Of a DNA stretch of 15,939 nt, positions 1 through 5,502 are shown in pieces (the first letter of the stretch is position 1; each line of letters begins with the position of its first letter). A program made the position numbers and the translations under genes. The DNA comes from Phycisphaerae bacterium (GTDB taxonomy: Bacteria; Planctomycetota; Phycisphaerae; Sedimentisphaerales; Anaerohalosphaeraceae). The stretch is taken from the NCBI GenBank assembly GCA_021736615.1, contig JAIPFN010000123.1, positions 1 to 15,939 on the forward strand, read 5' to 3'. The notes beneath the pieces are model-generated. The model searched no databases, was not told the origin of the DNA, and saw nothing but the letters and a program-made list of their open reading frames with translations.

Positions 1-11
1 TGCCCGCAGGA

Positions 12-34
12 GCTGTCGGCAGGATGCCGACAGC
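12..34. repeat. Perfect 9-bp hairpin upstream of pdxJ
   Basis: Arms GCTGTCGGC (12-20) and GCCGACAGC (26-34) enclose a 5-base loop. No T-run follows directly; the next bases are ACGGTCAATTTT. It may be the terminator or 3' hairpin of a gene that lies left of the window, or part of another dispersed repeat. It lies upstream of the predicted pdxJ -35 box, so it is probably not part of the pdxJ leader. Confidence 0.5.
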
Positions 35-50
35 ACGGTCAATTTTAGGC

Positions 51-78
51 TTGAATCGTCCCTCTAAACTGTTATAAT
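51..78 (+). promoter_or_regulatory. Sigma-70-type promoter of pdxJ
   Basis: TTGAAT (51-56) and TATAAT (73-78) are separated by 16 bases, close to the sigma-70 consensus. Transcription would start near 84-86, giving a leader of about 33 bases before the ATG at 118. The leader carries a modest ribosome binding site, AGGGA, at 107-111. Confidence 0.6.
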
Positions 79-117
79 CGGCGTTTAAATCGCCCATTTA
101 ACTTTCAGGGACATATT

Positions 118-834
118 ATGGCATTATTAAATGTAAATATCGATCATGTAGCGACTATCCGGCAGGCACGTATGACTGACGAGCCGGACCCGGTCTGGGC
201 CGCCTCAATCTGTGAGCTTGCCGGTGCCAACGGTATTACCGTGCATCTGCGCCAGGACAGACGACATATCTCCGACAGAGACGTCGAGGTCCTCAACCAG
301 ACCGTTGCAAGCAAGTTCAACCTGGAAATGTCTATAGCCGAACCGATCGTCAAGATCGCCGAAAGGATTCGCCCGGACCAGGTAACCCTGGTCCCTGAAA
401 AACGGGAGGAACTGACAACCGAGGGCGGACTGGATTGCGTCAAATACAAAAAGCAGCTTGCCGCGATAGTAAAGCGAATGCACAAAAAAGGGATCCTCGT
501 CAGCACGTTCATCACACCGGATGAAGATAATATCCTCGCATCTGCCGAGATCGGCTGTGACGCGGTCGAACTGCACACGGGAGCCTACTCAAACGCAAAG
601 ACAGACAAGGCAATAGAAAAAACTCTTAACGCACTACGCGACGGACGCGACATGGCGATGACAAGCGGAATGATCGTCCACGCCGGCCACGGACTGACAT
701 ACAGGAACATCGCACCGGTAGCAAAAATTGAAGGACTCTGCGAATTCAACATAGGACACAGCATAATCTCTAGAGCGGTCCTTGTAGGATTGAAACAGGC
801 AACAAAAGAAATGTTAAAAGCGATTAGCGATTAG
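118..834 (+). CDS. pdxJ: Pyridoxine 5'-phosphate synthase PdxJ
   Basis: PdxJ is the cytoplasmic TIM-barrel enzyme that condenses 1-deoxyxylulose 5-phosphate with 3-amino-2-oxopropyl phosphate to give pyridoxine 5'-phosphate, the last ring-forming step of DXP-dependent vitamin B6 synthesis. The 238-residue protein has the normal length and family motifs: NIDHVATIRQAR at residues 7-18, HLRQDRRH at 43-50 with the phosphate/active-site His43, Arg45 and His50, Glu70 in FNLEMS, VELHTGAYS near 150-158, HAGHGLTYRN at 188-197 with His191, and EFNIGHSIISRA near the C-terminus. The ATG at 118 follows AGGGA with 6-base spacing. The last codons and the TAG stop lie inside a heptamer tandem repeat (820-854) that continues into the spacer before dapA, so the terminal Ile-Ser-Asp is repeat-encoded. 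dapA follows 35 bases later on the same strand, so the two are probably co-transcribed. Confidence 0.97.
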   Translation: MALLNVNIDHVATIRQARMTDEPDPVWAASICELAGANGITVHLRQDRRHISDRDVEVLNQTVASKFNLEMSIAEPIVKIAERIRPDQVTLVPEKREELTTEGGLDCVKYKKQLAAIVKRMHKKGILVSTFITPDEDNILASAEIGCDAVELHTGAYSNAKTDKAIEKTLNALRDGRDMAMTSGMIVHAGHGLTYRNIAPVAKIEGLCEFNIGHSIISRAVLVGLKQATKEMLKAISD

Positions 835-854
835 CAATTAGCAATTAGCTAAAA
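820..854 (+). repeat. Heptamer array at the pdxJ-dapA junction
   Basis: Five 7-base units are seen: GCGATTA (820-826), GCGATTA (827-833), GCAATTA (834-840), GCAATTA (841-847) and the degenerate GCTAAAA (848-854). The array begins inside pdxJ, supplies its stop codon (TAG, 832-834), and runs straight into the dapA ribosome binding site AAGGAG (855-860). No flanking hairpins are visible, unlike the three bracketed arrays elsewhere in the window. Confidence 0.85.
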
Positions 855-869
855 AAGGAGAATATAAAA

Positions 870-1739
870 ATGTTTAGCGGATCATTAGTAGCATTGATAA
901 CCCCTTTCCAGAACGGGAAAATTGATTACAAGACAATGGAAGAACTCGTTGACTTTCACCTGGAAAGCGGAACCGACGGGATCGTTCCGGTAGGCACGAC
1001 AGGCGAATCGCCTACGCTTACCCACGAAGAAAACAAAAAGGTTATCGAGTTTGTTGTCAAAACGGTCGGCGGGCAGGTTCCCGTGATCGCCGGGACCGGT
1101 TCCAACAGCACGGCCGAAGCAATAGACATGACAGAATACGCCCGCAAAGTCGGAGCGGACGCGTCGCTGCAGGTTACGCCTTACTACAACAAACCAACAC
1201 AGGAAGGCTTCTATCAGCACTTCAAAATGATCGCCGAAGAAGTCAATCTGCCGGTGGTACTGTATAACATACCGGGCAGATCGGCAGCGGGGATGACCGC
1301 CGAGACGATCATTCGGCTGTCGCACATTGAAAACATCGTCGCCATCAAGGAAGCGAGCGGAAGCCTGGACATCGCAAGCGACATCGCAGGCAACTGCGAC
1401 CTGAACATTCTGTCGGGCGACGACTCGCTGACACTGCCGCTTGCCTCGATCGGGGCAAAAGGGGTAATCAGCGTCGTAGCCAACATCGTCCCGGGAGACG
1501 TCAAAGCGATGACCGATCTTATCCTGGAGGGTGACCTGGTAAGCGCAAGGAAATGGCACCACAAACTGTTTACGCTTTCTAAGAGTCTGCTGAGCATGTC
1601 GACAAATCCAATACCGATCAAAGCGGCAATGGAAATCCTCGGCATGGCACCGGAAGAAATGCGGTTGCCGATGACGCCGCTGGAAGAATCCAAAAAGGTA
1701 GTACTAAAGAAAATACTAAAAGATTACGGCCTGCTGTAA
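870..1739 (+). CDS. dapA: 4-hydroxy-tetrahydrodipicolinate synthase DapA
   Basis: DapA condenses pyruvate with aspartate semialdehyde, the first committed step of the diaminopimelate/lysine pathway, and feeds peptidoglycan synthesis. The 289-residue TIM-barrel protein has the family length. Visible motifs include GTTGESPTL at 42-50 with the Thr43/Thr44 pair, TPYYNKPTQ at 103-111 with Tyr106, LYNIPGRS at 131-138 with Tyr132 and Arg137, and the Schiff-base Lys160 in VAIKEASG. These match the E. coli catalytic residues with a one-residue shift. The ATG at 870 has a strong ribosome binding site AAGGAG (855-860) at 9-base spacing. It is probably co-transcribed with pdxJ. Its stop is followed within 4 bases by a hairpin-bracketed heptamer element. 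Other members of the DapA superfamily (N-acetylneuraminate lyase, KDG aldolase) are less likely given the GTTGE and Tyr/Arg pattern. Confidence 0.96.
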   Translation: MFSGSLVALITPFQNGKIDYKTMEELVDFHLESGTDGIVPVGTTGESPTLTHEENKKVIEFVVKTVGGQVPVIAGTGSNSTAEAIDMTEYARKVGADASLQVTPYYNKPTQEGFYQHFKMIAEEVNLPVVLYNIPGRSAAGMTAETIIRLSHIENIVAIKEASGSLDIASDIAGNCDLNILSGDDSLTLPLASIGAKGVISVVANIVPGDVKAMTDLILEGDLVSARKWHHKLFTLSKSLLSMSTNPIPIKAAMEILGMAPEEMRLPMTPLEESKKVVLKKILKDYGLL

Positions 1740-1742
1740 AAT

Positions 1743-1823
1743 CAAACTGACCTATCGGCCAGTTTGAGAATTACGAATTACGAATTACGAATTACGAATT
1801 TAGGTTTCGGCCTGGCGGCCGAG
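1743..1823 (+). repeat. Hairpin-bracketed heptamer element, copy 1
   Basis: Hairpin A has arms CAAACTGACC (1743-1752) and GGCCAGTTTG (1757-1766), with loop TATC and one A/C mismatch. Four perfect AATTACG units (1769-1796) follow, then a degenerate AATTTAG (1797-1803). Hairpin B has arms TTCGGCC (1806-1812) and GGCCGAG (1817-1823), with loop TGGC and a G/T wobble at the base. Forty bases separate hairpin A from the TCGGCC core of B. The same layout recurs at 9848-9928, and inverted at 11282-11358. Confidence 0.85.
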
Positions 1824-1836
1824 GCATTTTCATAAC

Positions 1837-1873
1837 AAACGGCAGTTACGATATCGAATTGTGACTGCCGTTT
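1837..1873. promoter_or_regulatory. 13-bp inverted repeat abutting a -10 box
   Basis: The left arm AAACGGCAGTTAC (1837-1849) pairs with GTGACTGCCGTTT (1861-1873), with one G/T wobble and an 11-base loop. The right arm touches TATAAT (1873-1878), the likely -10 box of the nucleotidyltransferase gene; I see no good -35 box. It could be an operator overlapping the promoter, or a terminator for dapA transcripts, although the T-tract after the stem is interrupted (TTTATAATATTT). Confidence 0.5.
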
Positions 1874-1878
1874 ATAAT
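1873..1878 (+). promoter_or_regulatory. -10 box upstream of the nucleotidyltransferase gene
   Basis: This is a perfect TATAAT ending 22 bases before the ATG at 1901. A transcript starting near 1885 would retain the ribosome binding site AAGGA (1889-1893). The -35 region falls inside the inverted repeat and does not match the consensus. Confidence 0.45.
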
Positions 1879-1900
1879 ATTTAATCTTAAGGATTTCGAC

Positions 1901-2818
1901 ATGGCGAACCAGACCAAACCATCTTTACTCGTTCTTGCAGCCGGTATGGGGAGCCGCTACGGCGGGCTTAAACAGATCGACCCTATCGGTCCCAGCGGCG
2001 AAGCTATTATAGAGTATTCAATGTATGACGCGGTTAAGGCCGGGTTTGGCAAAATCGTCTTTGTAATCCGGCAGTCATTCGAGCAGGCGTTCAAGGATAT
2101 GATCGGCGACAAGCTCGACGGTTTGTGCGAGGTTCAGTACGTCTACCAGGAACTGGACAGATCGCTCGGCGATTTTGAACTTCCCGAAGGCCGCGAAAAA
2201 CCCTGGGGCACCGGACATGCGATACTCGTCGCAGCCGATGTAATCAACGAGCCGTTCGCGGTCATTAACGCCGACGATTTTTACGGGGGGTACTCATACA
2301 AAGCCATCGCCGAATACCTGACCAAGGCAGCGGGCGAAAACGACTACTGTATGGTCGGGTATACGCTGAGCAATACACTGTCTGAAAACGGAACGGTATC
2401 ACGCGGTGTCTGTGAATGTGACAGCGATGGGAACCTGCTCAACGTGTCCGAACATACGAAGATCGGCATGGCCGATGGAGTGGTATGCGGTCTTGATGAC
2501 ACCGGAAAAGAAATAACACTAACAGGAAAAGAACCGGTATCTATGAACCTGTGGGGATTCGGGCCTTCAATTTTCGGTCATCTGAAAACCCGGTTTGACC
2601 GGTTCCTCGCCGAACACGGCAATGAAGAAAAATCGGAATTCTACATCCCATTCGTCGTCGACGAACTGATCAAACAGTCCATCGCAAAAGTCAAAGTACT
2701 CAAATCCGAGGCAAGCTGGTTCGGTGTAACATACCCCGACGACAAACCGGCAGTAGTAGCCAAAGTAGCAGAACTGGTCGAAAACAGCCTCTACCCAAAG
2801 AATCTCTGGGAAAAATAA
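1901..2818 (+). CDS. Nucleotidyltransferase family protein (sugar-nucleotide type)
   Basis: This 305-residue cytoplasmic protein belongs to the GT-A-fold NTP-transferase family, which transfers a nucleoside monophosphate to a sugar phosphate or similar acceptor. The N-terminal signature LAAGMGSRYGGLKQ at residues 12-25 is the nucleotide-binding loop (G-X-G-S-R-Y-GG-K). WGTGHAI and the metal-binding VINADDFYG follow at mid-length, the latter supplying the acidic Mg-binding residues. VSMNLWGFGPSIF is typical of this subfamily. The ATG at 1901 follows AAGGA (1889-1893) at 7-base spacing. It stands alone between the copy 1 repeat element and a promoter-bearing spacer. The acceptor cannot be named from sequence; the YGGLKQ form is often annotated only as a nucleotidyltransferase and is distinct from classical GlmU, RfbA or GalU. 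Confidence 0.85.
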   Translation: MANQTKPSLLVLAAGMGSRYGGLKQIDPIGPSGEAIIEYSMYDAVKAGFGKIVFVIRQSFEQAFKDMIGDKLDGLCEVQYVYQELDRSLGDFELPEGREKPWGTGHAILVAADVINEPFAVINADDFYGGYSYKAIAEYLTKAAGENDYCMVGYTLSNTLSENGTVSRGVCECDSDGNLLNVSEHTKIGMADGVVCGLDDTGKEITLTGKEPVSMNLWGFGPSIFGHLKTRFDRFLAEHGNEEKSEFYIPFVVDELIKQSIAKVKVLKSEASWFGVTYPDDKPAVVAKVAELVENSLYPKNLWEK

Positions 2819-2834
2819 GCAGAAAATTTTGATT

Positions 2835-2862
2835 TTGCGATTTTCGGGTTATACTTTATATA
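2835..2862 (+). promoter_or_regulatory. Candidate sigma-70 promoter
   Basis: TTGCGA (2835-2840) and TATATA (2857-2862) are separated by 16 bases, with an overlapping alternative TATACT at 2850-2855. It lies just after the nucleotidyltransferase stop and would transcribe the small frame at 2945 and perhaps the YbaK-like gene. Confidence 0.4.
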
Positions 2863-2944
2863 GCGGGGGTTGTCCCTGCGCAAAGCAATCTGAAAATTAT
2901 ACCGTTTATACCGGTTAAACAGCAAACCGGAGATCGGGAGTTTT

Positions 2945-3139
2945 ATGCATCCAAACCGATTGCGGCAAATAGTGTCTTTCGAATGGGGTTCACACAACTC
3001 CACCAGAAGTCTTCGCCGATTCCACTTGCATATCGACCATATCATTCACGGTCGGTTTTGGCTGATAATCAGAATCATTGCCCTGTCGGCAATTATCATC
3101 CTATTATCTGTATTCGCCGCCCCGCTCCATGGGATATAA
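2945..3139 (+). CDS. Possible small single-pass membrane protein
   Basis: I do not recognise this 64-residue product. It starts with ATG after GGGAG (2936-2940), a short 4-base spacing. The N-terminal 37 residues are rich in Arg, His and Asn. They are followed by a strongly hydrophobic stretch of about 20 residues (LIIRIIALSAIIILLSVFA), consistent with one transmembrane helix and a cytoplasmic basic N-terminus. A promoter lies upstream. Against it, another frame is open across the same bases (2983-3237), and the region may simply be untranslated leader. The hydrophobic segment and start context make this the better of the frames. Confidence 0.35.
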   Translation: MHPNRLRQIVSFEWGSHNSTRSLRRFHLHIDHIIHGRFWLIIRIIALSAIIILLSVFAAPLHGI

Positions 3140-3233
3140 AAACGGACAACTTTTTTCCTCCGAACTGCCTCTGTAGTTTGGCATTATTAATTAGTGATAC
3201 TTATGAATTAAACTTTTTTCACGGAGGTGTACT

Positions 3234-3695
3234 ATGAAACTTATGGACTTTCTTAATAAGGTTTCTGCCGATTATGAAGTCACCGAGCACCTGCCAACCT
3301 TTACCAGTCAGGAACTGGCCGCCGAAGAACATATTCCGGGCATTATGGTCGCCAAACCGGTGATCGTACGAGCCGACGAGGAGTATTACATGTGTGTTTT
3401 GCCGGCATGCTACAAGATCGACTTTGACACGCTGAAGAGGCAGGTGGGCGCCGACGAAATAGAACTCGCCGACGAAAACGAAATGGCAAAACTCTTTGAC
3501 GACTGCTCACTCGGCGCTGAACCGCCCTTTGGTAGTCTGTACGGGCTTTTGACGTTTATGGACTCCAGCCTTGAAGACGACGAATATATAGTCTTCCAGG
3601 GAGGGACGCACGATAAATCGATCAAGATGGATATGGAAGATTACCTGGAACTGGCAATGCCGAGGATTTTAAGCTTCTGCTACCCATCGCTATAA
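3234..3695 (+). CDS. YbaK/prolyl-tRNA editing-domain protein
   Basis: This is a stand-alone 153-residue domain of the YbaK/ProX family, cytoplasmic enzymes that hydrolyse mischarged aminoacyl-tRNA (for example Cys-tRNAPro or Ala-tRNAPro). Lys41 in VAKPVIVR sits where the family's conserved lysine lies, GAEPPFG at residues 94-100 is the conserved glycine/proline loop, and VFQGGTHDKSIKM near the end matches the family's last strand and loop. Its length fits a single domain, so it is not part of a prolyl-tRNA synthetase. The start is supported by GGAGG (3223-3227) at 6-base spacing. The substrate cannot be assigned. It is flanked by non-coding spacers and appears monocistronic. The reading AKPVIV rather than the usual AKTLVV suggests a divergent subfamily. 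Confidence 0.8.
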   Translation: MKLMDFLNKVSADYEVTEHLPTFTSQELAAEEHIPGIMVAKPVIVRADEEYYMCVLPACYKIDFDTLKRQVGADEIELADENEMAKLFDDCSLGAEPPFGSLYGLLTFMDSSLEDDEYIVFQGGTHDKSIKMDMEDYLELAMPRILSFCYPSL

Positions 3696-3818
3696 GAAGC
3701 ACTATAAAAAGCAAAAGCCGGAAGTTGAGCGAAGTAAAGTCCGTGTGCAGGGAATTGCTGTAATGTCTCTGGTTGGCAATTCGGTCTGAAACCATATATC
3801 AGGTACTTTTTTGTTTTA

Positions 3819-4175
3819 CTAACGTAAATCTGACGGATTCCTTCTTCTGAGCCAACCTACAATCATTGTTGCGATAAAAATCGCCATGGTAACTCCAGCT
3901 GGCGGAACCGGTACCGAGCGAATCGAATCAGGCGGGGTATTGGCCAGCGGAAAGGGGAATGTCGGCTCATTCTTATTTAGCATTTCAATGTTAATGTCTT
4001 TGGCGAGTTCGGCCCTGGCAAAACTGCTGTTCTCCGGGTAAGATAGTGAGTCAAACTCATCGGCCCCCTGGCAATACGCTGCCGACCTGCCGAACAGCAA
4101 AGTAACGATTATACAGAATATAAGTCTACTGAGTCTCCTGAGACTTCTGACGAATGTCTTTTTCTCACTTTCCAT
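3819..4175 (-). CDS. Small secreted protein with PEP-CTERM-like anchor
   Basis: This 118-residue protein of unknown function has two hydrophobic ends. Residues 10-34 form a signal peptide (basic stretch, then LIFCIIVTLLFG, then small residues before QGADEF). Residues 88-112 (VPVPPAGVTM, a hydrophobic helix, then WLRRR) match the layout of exosortase sorting signals: a Pro-rich motif, a transmembrane helix and a basic cluster. The roughly 50 residues between them are acidic and Pro/Asn-rich with no recognised domain. The ATG at 4175 is preceded on the minus strand by a strong AGGGGGA site. It is divergent from hisC across a 242-base spacer. The core is very short, so the mature product may be a peptide-like surface protein. 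No exosortase gene lies in the window. The sorting-signal assignment comes from layout only. Confidence 0.65.
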   Translation of the reverse strand: MESEKKTFVRSLRRLSRLIFCIIVTLLFGRSAAYCQGADEFDSLSYPENSSFARAELAKDINIEMLNKNEPTFPFPLANTPPDSIRSVPVPPAGVTMAIFIATMIVGWLRRRNPSDLR

Positions 4176-4405
4176 CGTTTCCCCCTGACAGTTATCAACT
4201 CTATATACTAATAGGGAATCCCGGCATAAAACTTCCGGTTAGATTCATATCTGCACAACAGAAACTCCCCCTGTTTGCTGAAAACCCTCTTTATTATAAT
4301 TAGATTCGAATATTTATACTATATGCCCCTATGTCAGGTTCATTTTAAAATTACCGCCCAAAAGAAAAATTGCCGGATTATCGTGGATAAACGTAAAAAA
4401 ATGAT

Positions 4406-4411
4406 TATAAT
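4406..4411 (+). promoter_or_regulatory. -10 box of hisC, predicted leaderless
   Basis: A perfect TATAAT ends 6 bases before the hisC ATG (4418). Sigma-70 start sites usually fall 6-7 bases after the -10 box, so transcription would begin at or next to the A of the ATG. No Shine-Dalgarno sequence is present between them (CCCGGC). The -35 region is weak. Confidence 0.5.
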
Positions 4412-4417
4412 CCCGGC

Positions 4418-5467
4418 ATGAGTTATTTTAGAAACATTATAGACGAGATGGACGGTTATGTGCCCGGGTTTCAGCCTGTTGGCACTGACGTTGTTAAGCT
4501 TAATACGAACGAAAATCCGTATCCGCCCTCTCCGCAGGCCGTTGAGGCGATACGCAATTTTGACACTACTGCCCTGAAACGATACCCCCAGCCGTTCGGC
4601 GATTCATTCTGCAAAACAGCCTCCGACGTCCTCGAGGTCGAACCGGATAACCTACTATGCACTAACGGAGGCGACGATCTGCTTACGATCTGCTTTAGAT
4701 CCTTCTGCGACGAAAACCGTCACGCCGTCTTTCCCGGCCCGACATATTCGCTATACCCGGTACTGGGGAAACTGCAAAACTGCAGGACCGTCGAAATACC
4801 ATTTTCCAGTAACTACGCCCTGCCTGCCGATGAGCTTGTAGAATCCGGCGCGGCGCTGGTCATCGTCTGCAATCCCAACGCACCCAGCGGGTCGTTCATA
4901 CAACCGGCCGAGATAAAGAAACTCGCCGACCGCCTCAAAGGCAAAAGCATCCTCCTGATTGACGAAGCATACGCCGACTTCGCCGAATCCAACTGCGTAT
5001 CGCTGATCAAAGATTGTGAAAATGTGATTATTCTGCGTTCTATGAGCAAGGGCTATTCGCTAGCCGGGCTGCGATTCGGATACGCCATCGCACCGAAGGA
5101 CATTATCGCAGGACTGCGAAAGGTCAAAGACTCCTACAACGTCGACGCATTAGCGATTGCCGCAGCGGCAGCGGCTATATGGGATCAGGGGTACTTCAGG
5201 GAAAACGTAGAAAAGGTCAAAGCGGAAAGATCACGTCTGACCGCTGCCTTGAGAGAAATGCAGCTTGAGGTACCCGACAGCCAGGCAAATTTCATACTCG
5301 CCAGGTGCATCAATTCCGATGCAAGCAAAGTCCATGAAGCTCTGGCCAAACAAAACATCTATGTAAGGTACTTCAAACTCGAAGGGCTTGAAGACAAACT
5401 GCGAATAACAATAGGAACAAAAGAACAAAACGACAAGCTAATACAAGCCCTGAAAAAAATCCTGTAA
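4418..5467 (+). CDS. hisC: Histidinol-phosphate aminotransferase HisC
   Basis: HisC is a PLP-dependent fold-type I aminotransferase that converts imidazole acetol phosphate plus glutamate to histidinol phosphate. The 349-residue protein has the normal length and motifs: LNTNENPYPPSP at 28-39, TNGGDDLL at 82-89 (cofactor phosphate loop), FPGPTYSLY with Tyr110, CNPNAPSG at 151-158, IDEAYADF at 171-178 with the Asp that holds the PLP ring nitrogen, SMSKGYSLAGLRFGY at 208-222 with Schiff-base Lys211 and Arg219, and LRITIG at 328-333 with the substrate-carboxylate Arg329. It stands alone, away from any other histidine gene, so a related aromatic or broad-specificity aminotransferase role is possible. 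The ATG at 4418 has no ribosome binding site and lies 6 bases after a TATAAT. It converges with the histidine kinase gene across 35 bases. Confidence 0.9.
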   Translation: MSYFRNIIDEMDGYVPGFQPVGTDVVKLNTNENPYPPSPQAVEAIRNFDTTALKRYPQPFGDSFCKTASDVLEVEPDNLLCTNGGDDLLTICFRSFCDENRHAVFPGPTYSLYPVLGKLQNCRTVEIPFSSNYALPADELVESGAALVIVCNPNAPSGSFIQPAEIKKLADRLKGKSILLIDEAYADFAESNCVSLIKDCENVIILRSMSKGYSLAGLRFGYAIAPKDIIAGLRKVKDSYNVDALAIAAAAAAIWDQGYFRENVEKVKAERSRLTAALREMQLEVPDSQANFILARCINSDASKVHEALAKQNIYVRYFKLEGLEDKLRITIGTKEQNDKLIQALKKIL

Positions 5468-5502
5468 AGTTGTTAGCGTCTCACACCTTTATGCCTTGCT
5501 CC

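Larger units (their letters stand above)
2819..3233. other. 415-base spacer with promoter and possible small gene
   Basis: The spacer holds a good promoter (2835-2862), a small G/C-rich imperfect hairpin (GCGGGG / CCCTGC with one wobble, near 2863-2880), a candidate 64-codon reading frame (2945-3139), and a possible second promoter (TTGGCA 3178-3183, TATGAA 3202-3207, 18-base gap) ahead of the YbaK-like gene. No RNA gene is recognised. The leader between the promoter and 2945 is about 75 bases and could hold regulatory structure. Confidence 0.4.

Noticed and set aside
885..1562. 225-codon minus-strand frame inside dapA
   Set aside because: It is antisense to a clear DapA, and its composition shows no protein family features.
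1743..1766. Hairpin A as a simple rho-independent terminator of dapA
   Set aside because: No T-run follows the stem. The same hairpin recurs in fixed geometry with hairpin B, including in inverted orientation, so a dispersed repeat explains it better, although a termination role is not excluded.
2983..3237. 84-codon + strand frame overlapping the YbaK-like start
   Set aside because: It has no ribosome binding site and no recognisable protein character, and it crosses non-coding leader and the ribosome binding site of the next gene.
3752..3782. GAATTGC / GCAATTC inverted repeat after the YbaK-like gene
   Set aside because: Seven-base arms with a 17-base loop and no T-run are within chance expectation.
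5468..5502. Bidirectional terminator between hisC and the kinase gene
   Set aside because: The only complementarity (GCC/GGC around TTC) lies in the kinase's last codons, and no T-tract is adjacent.
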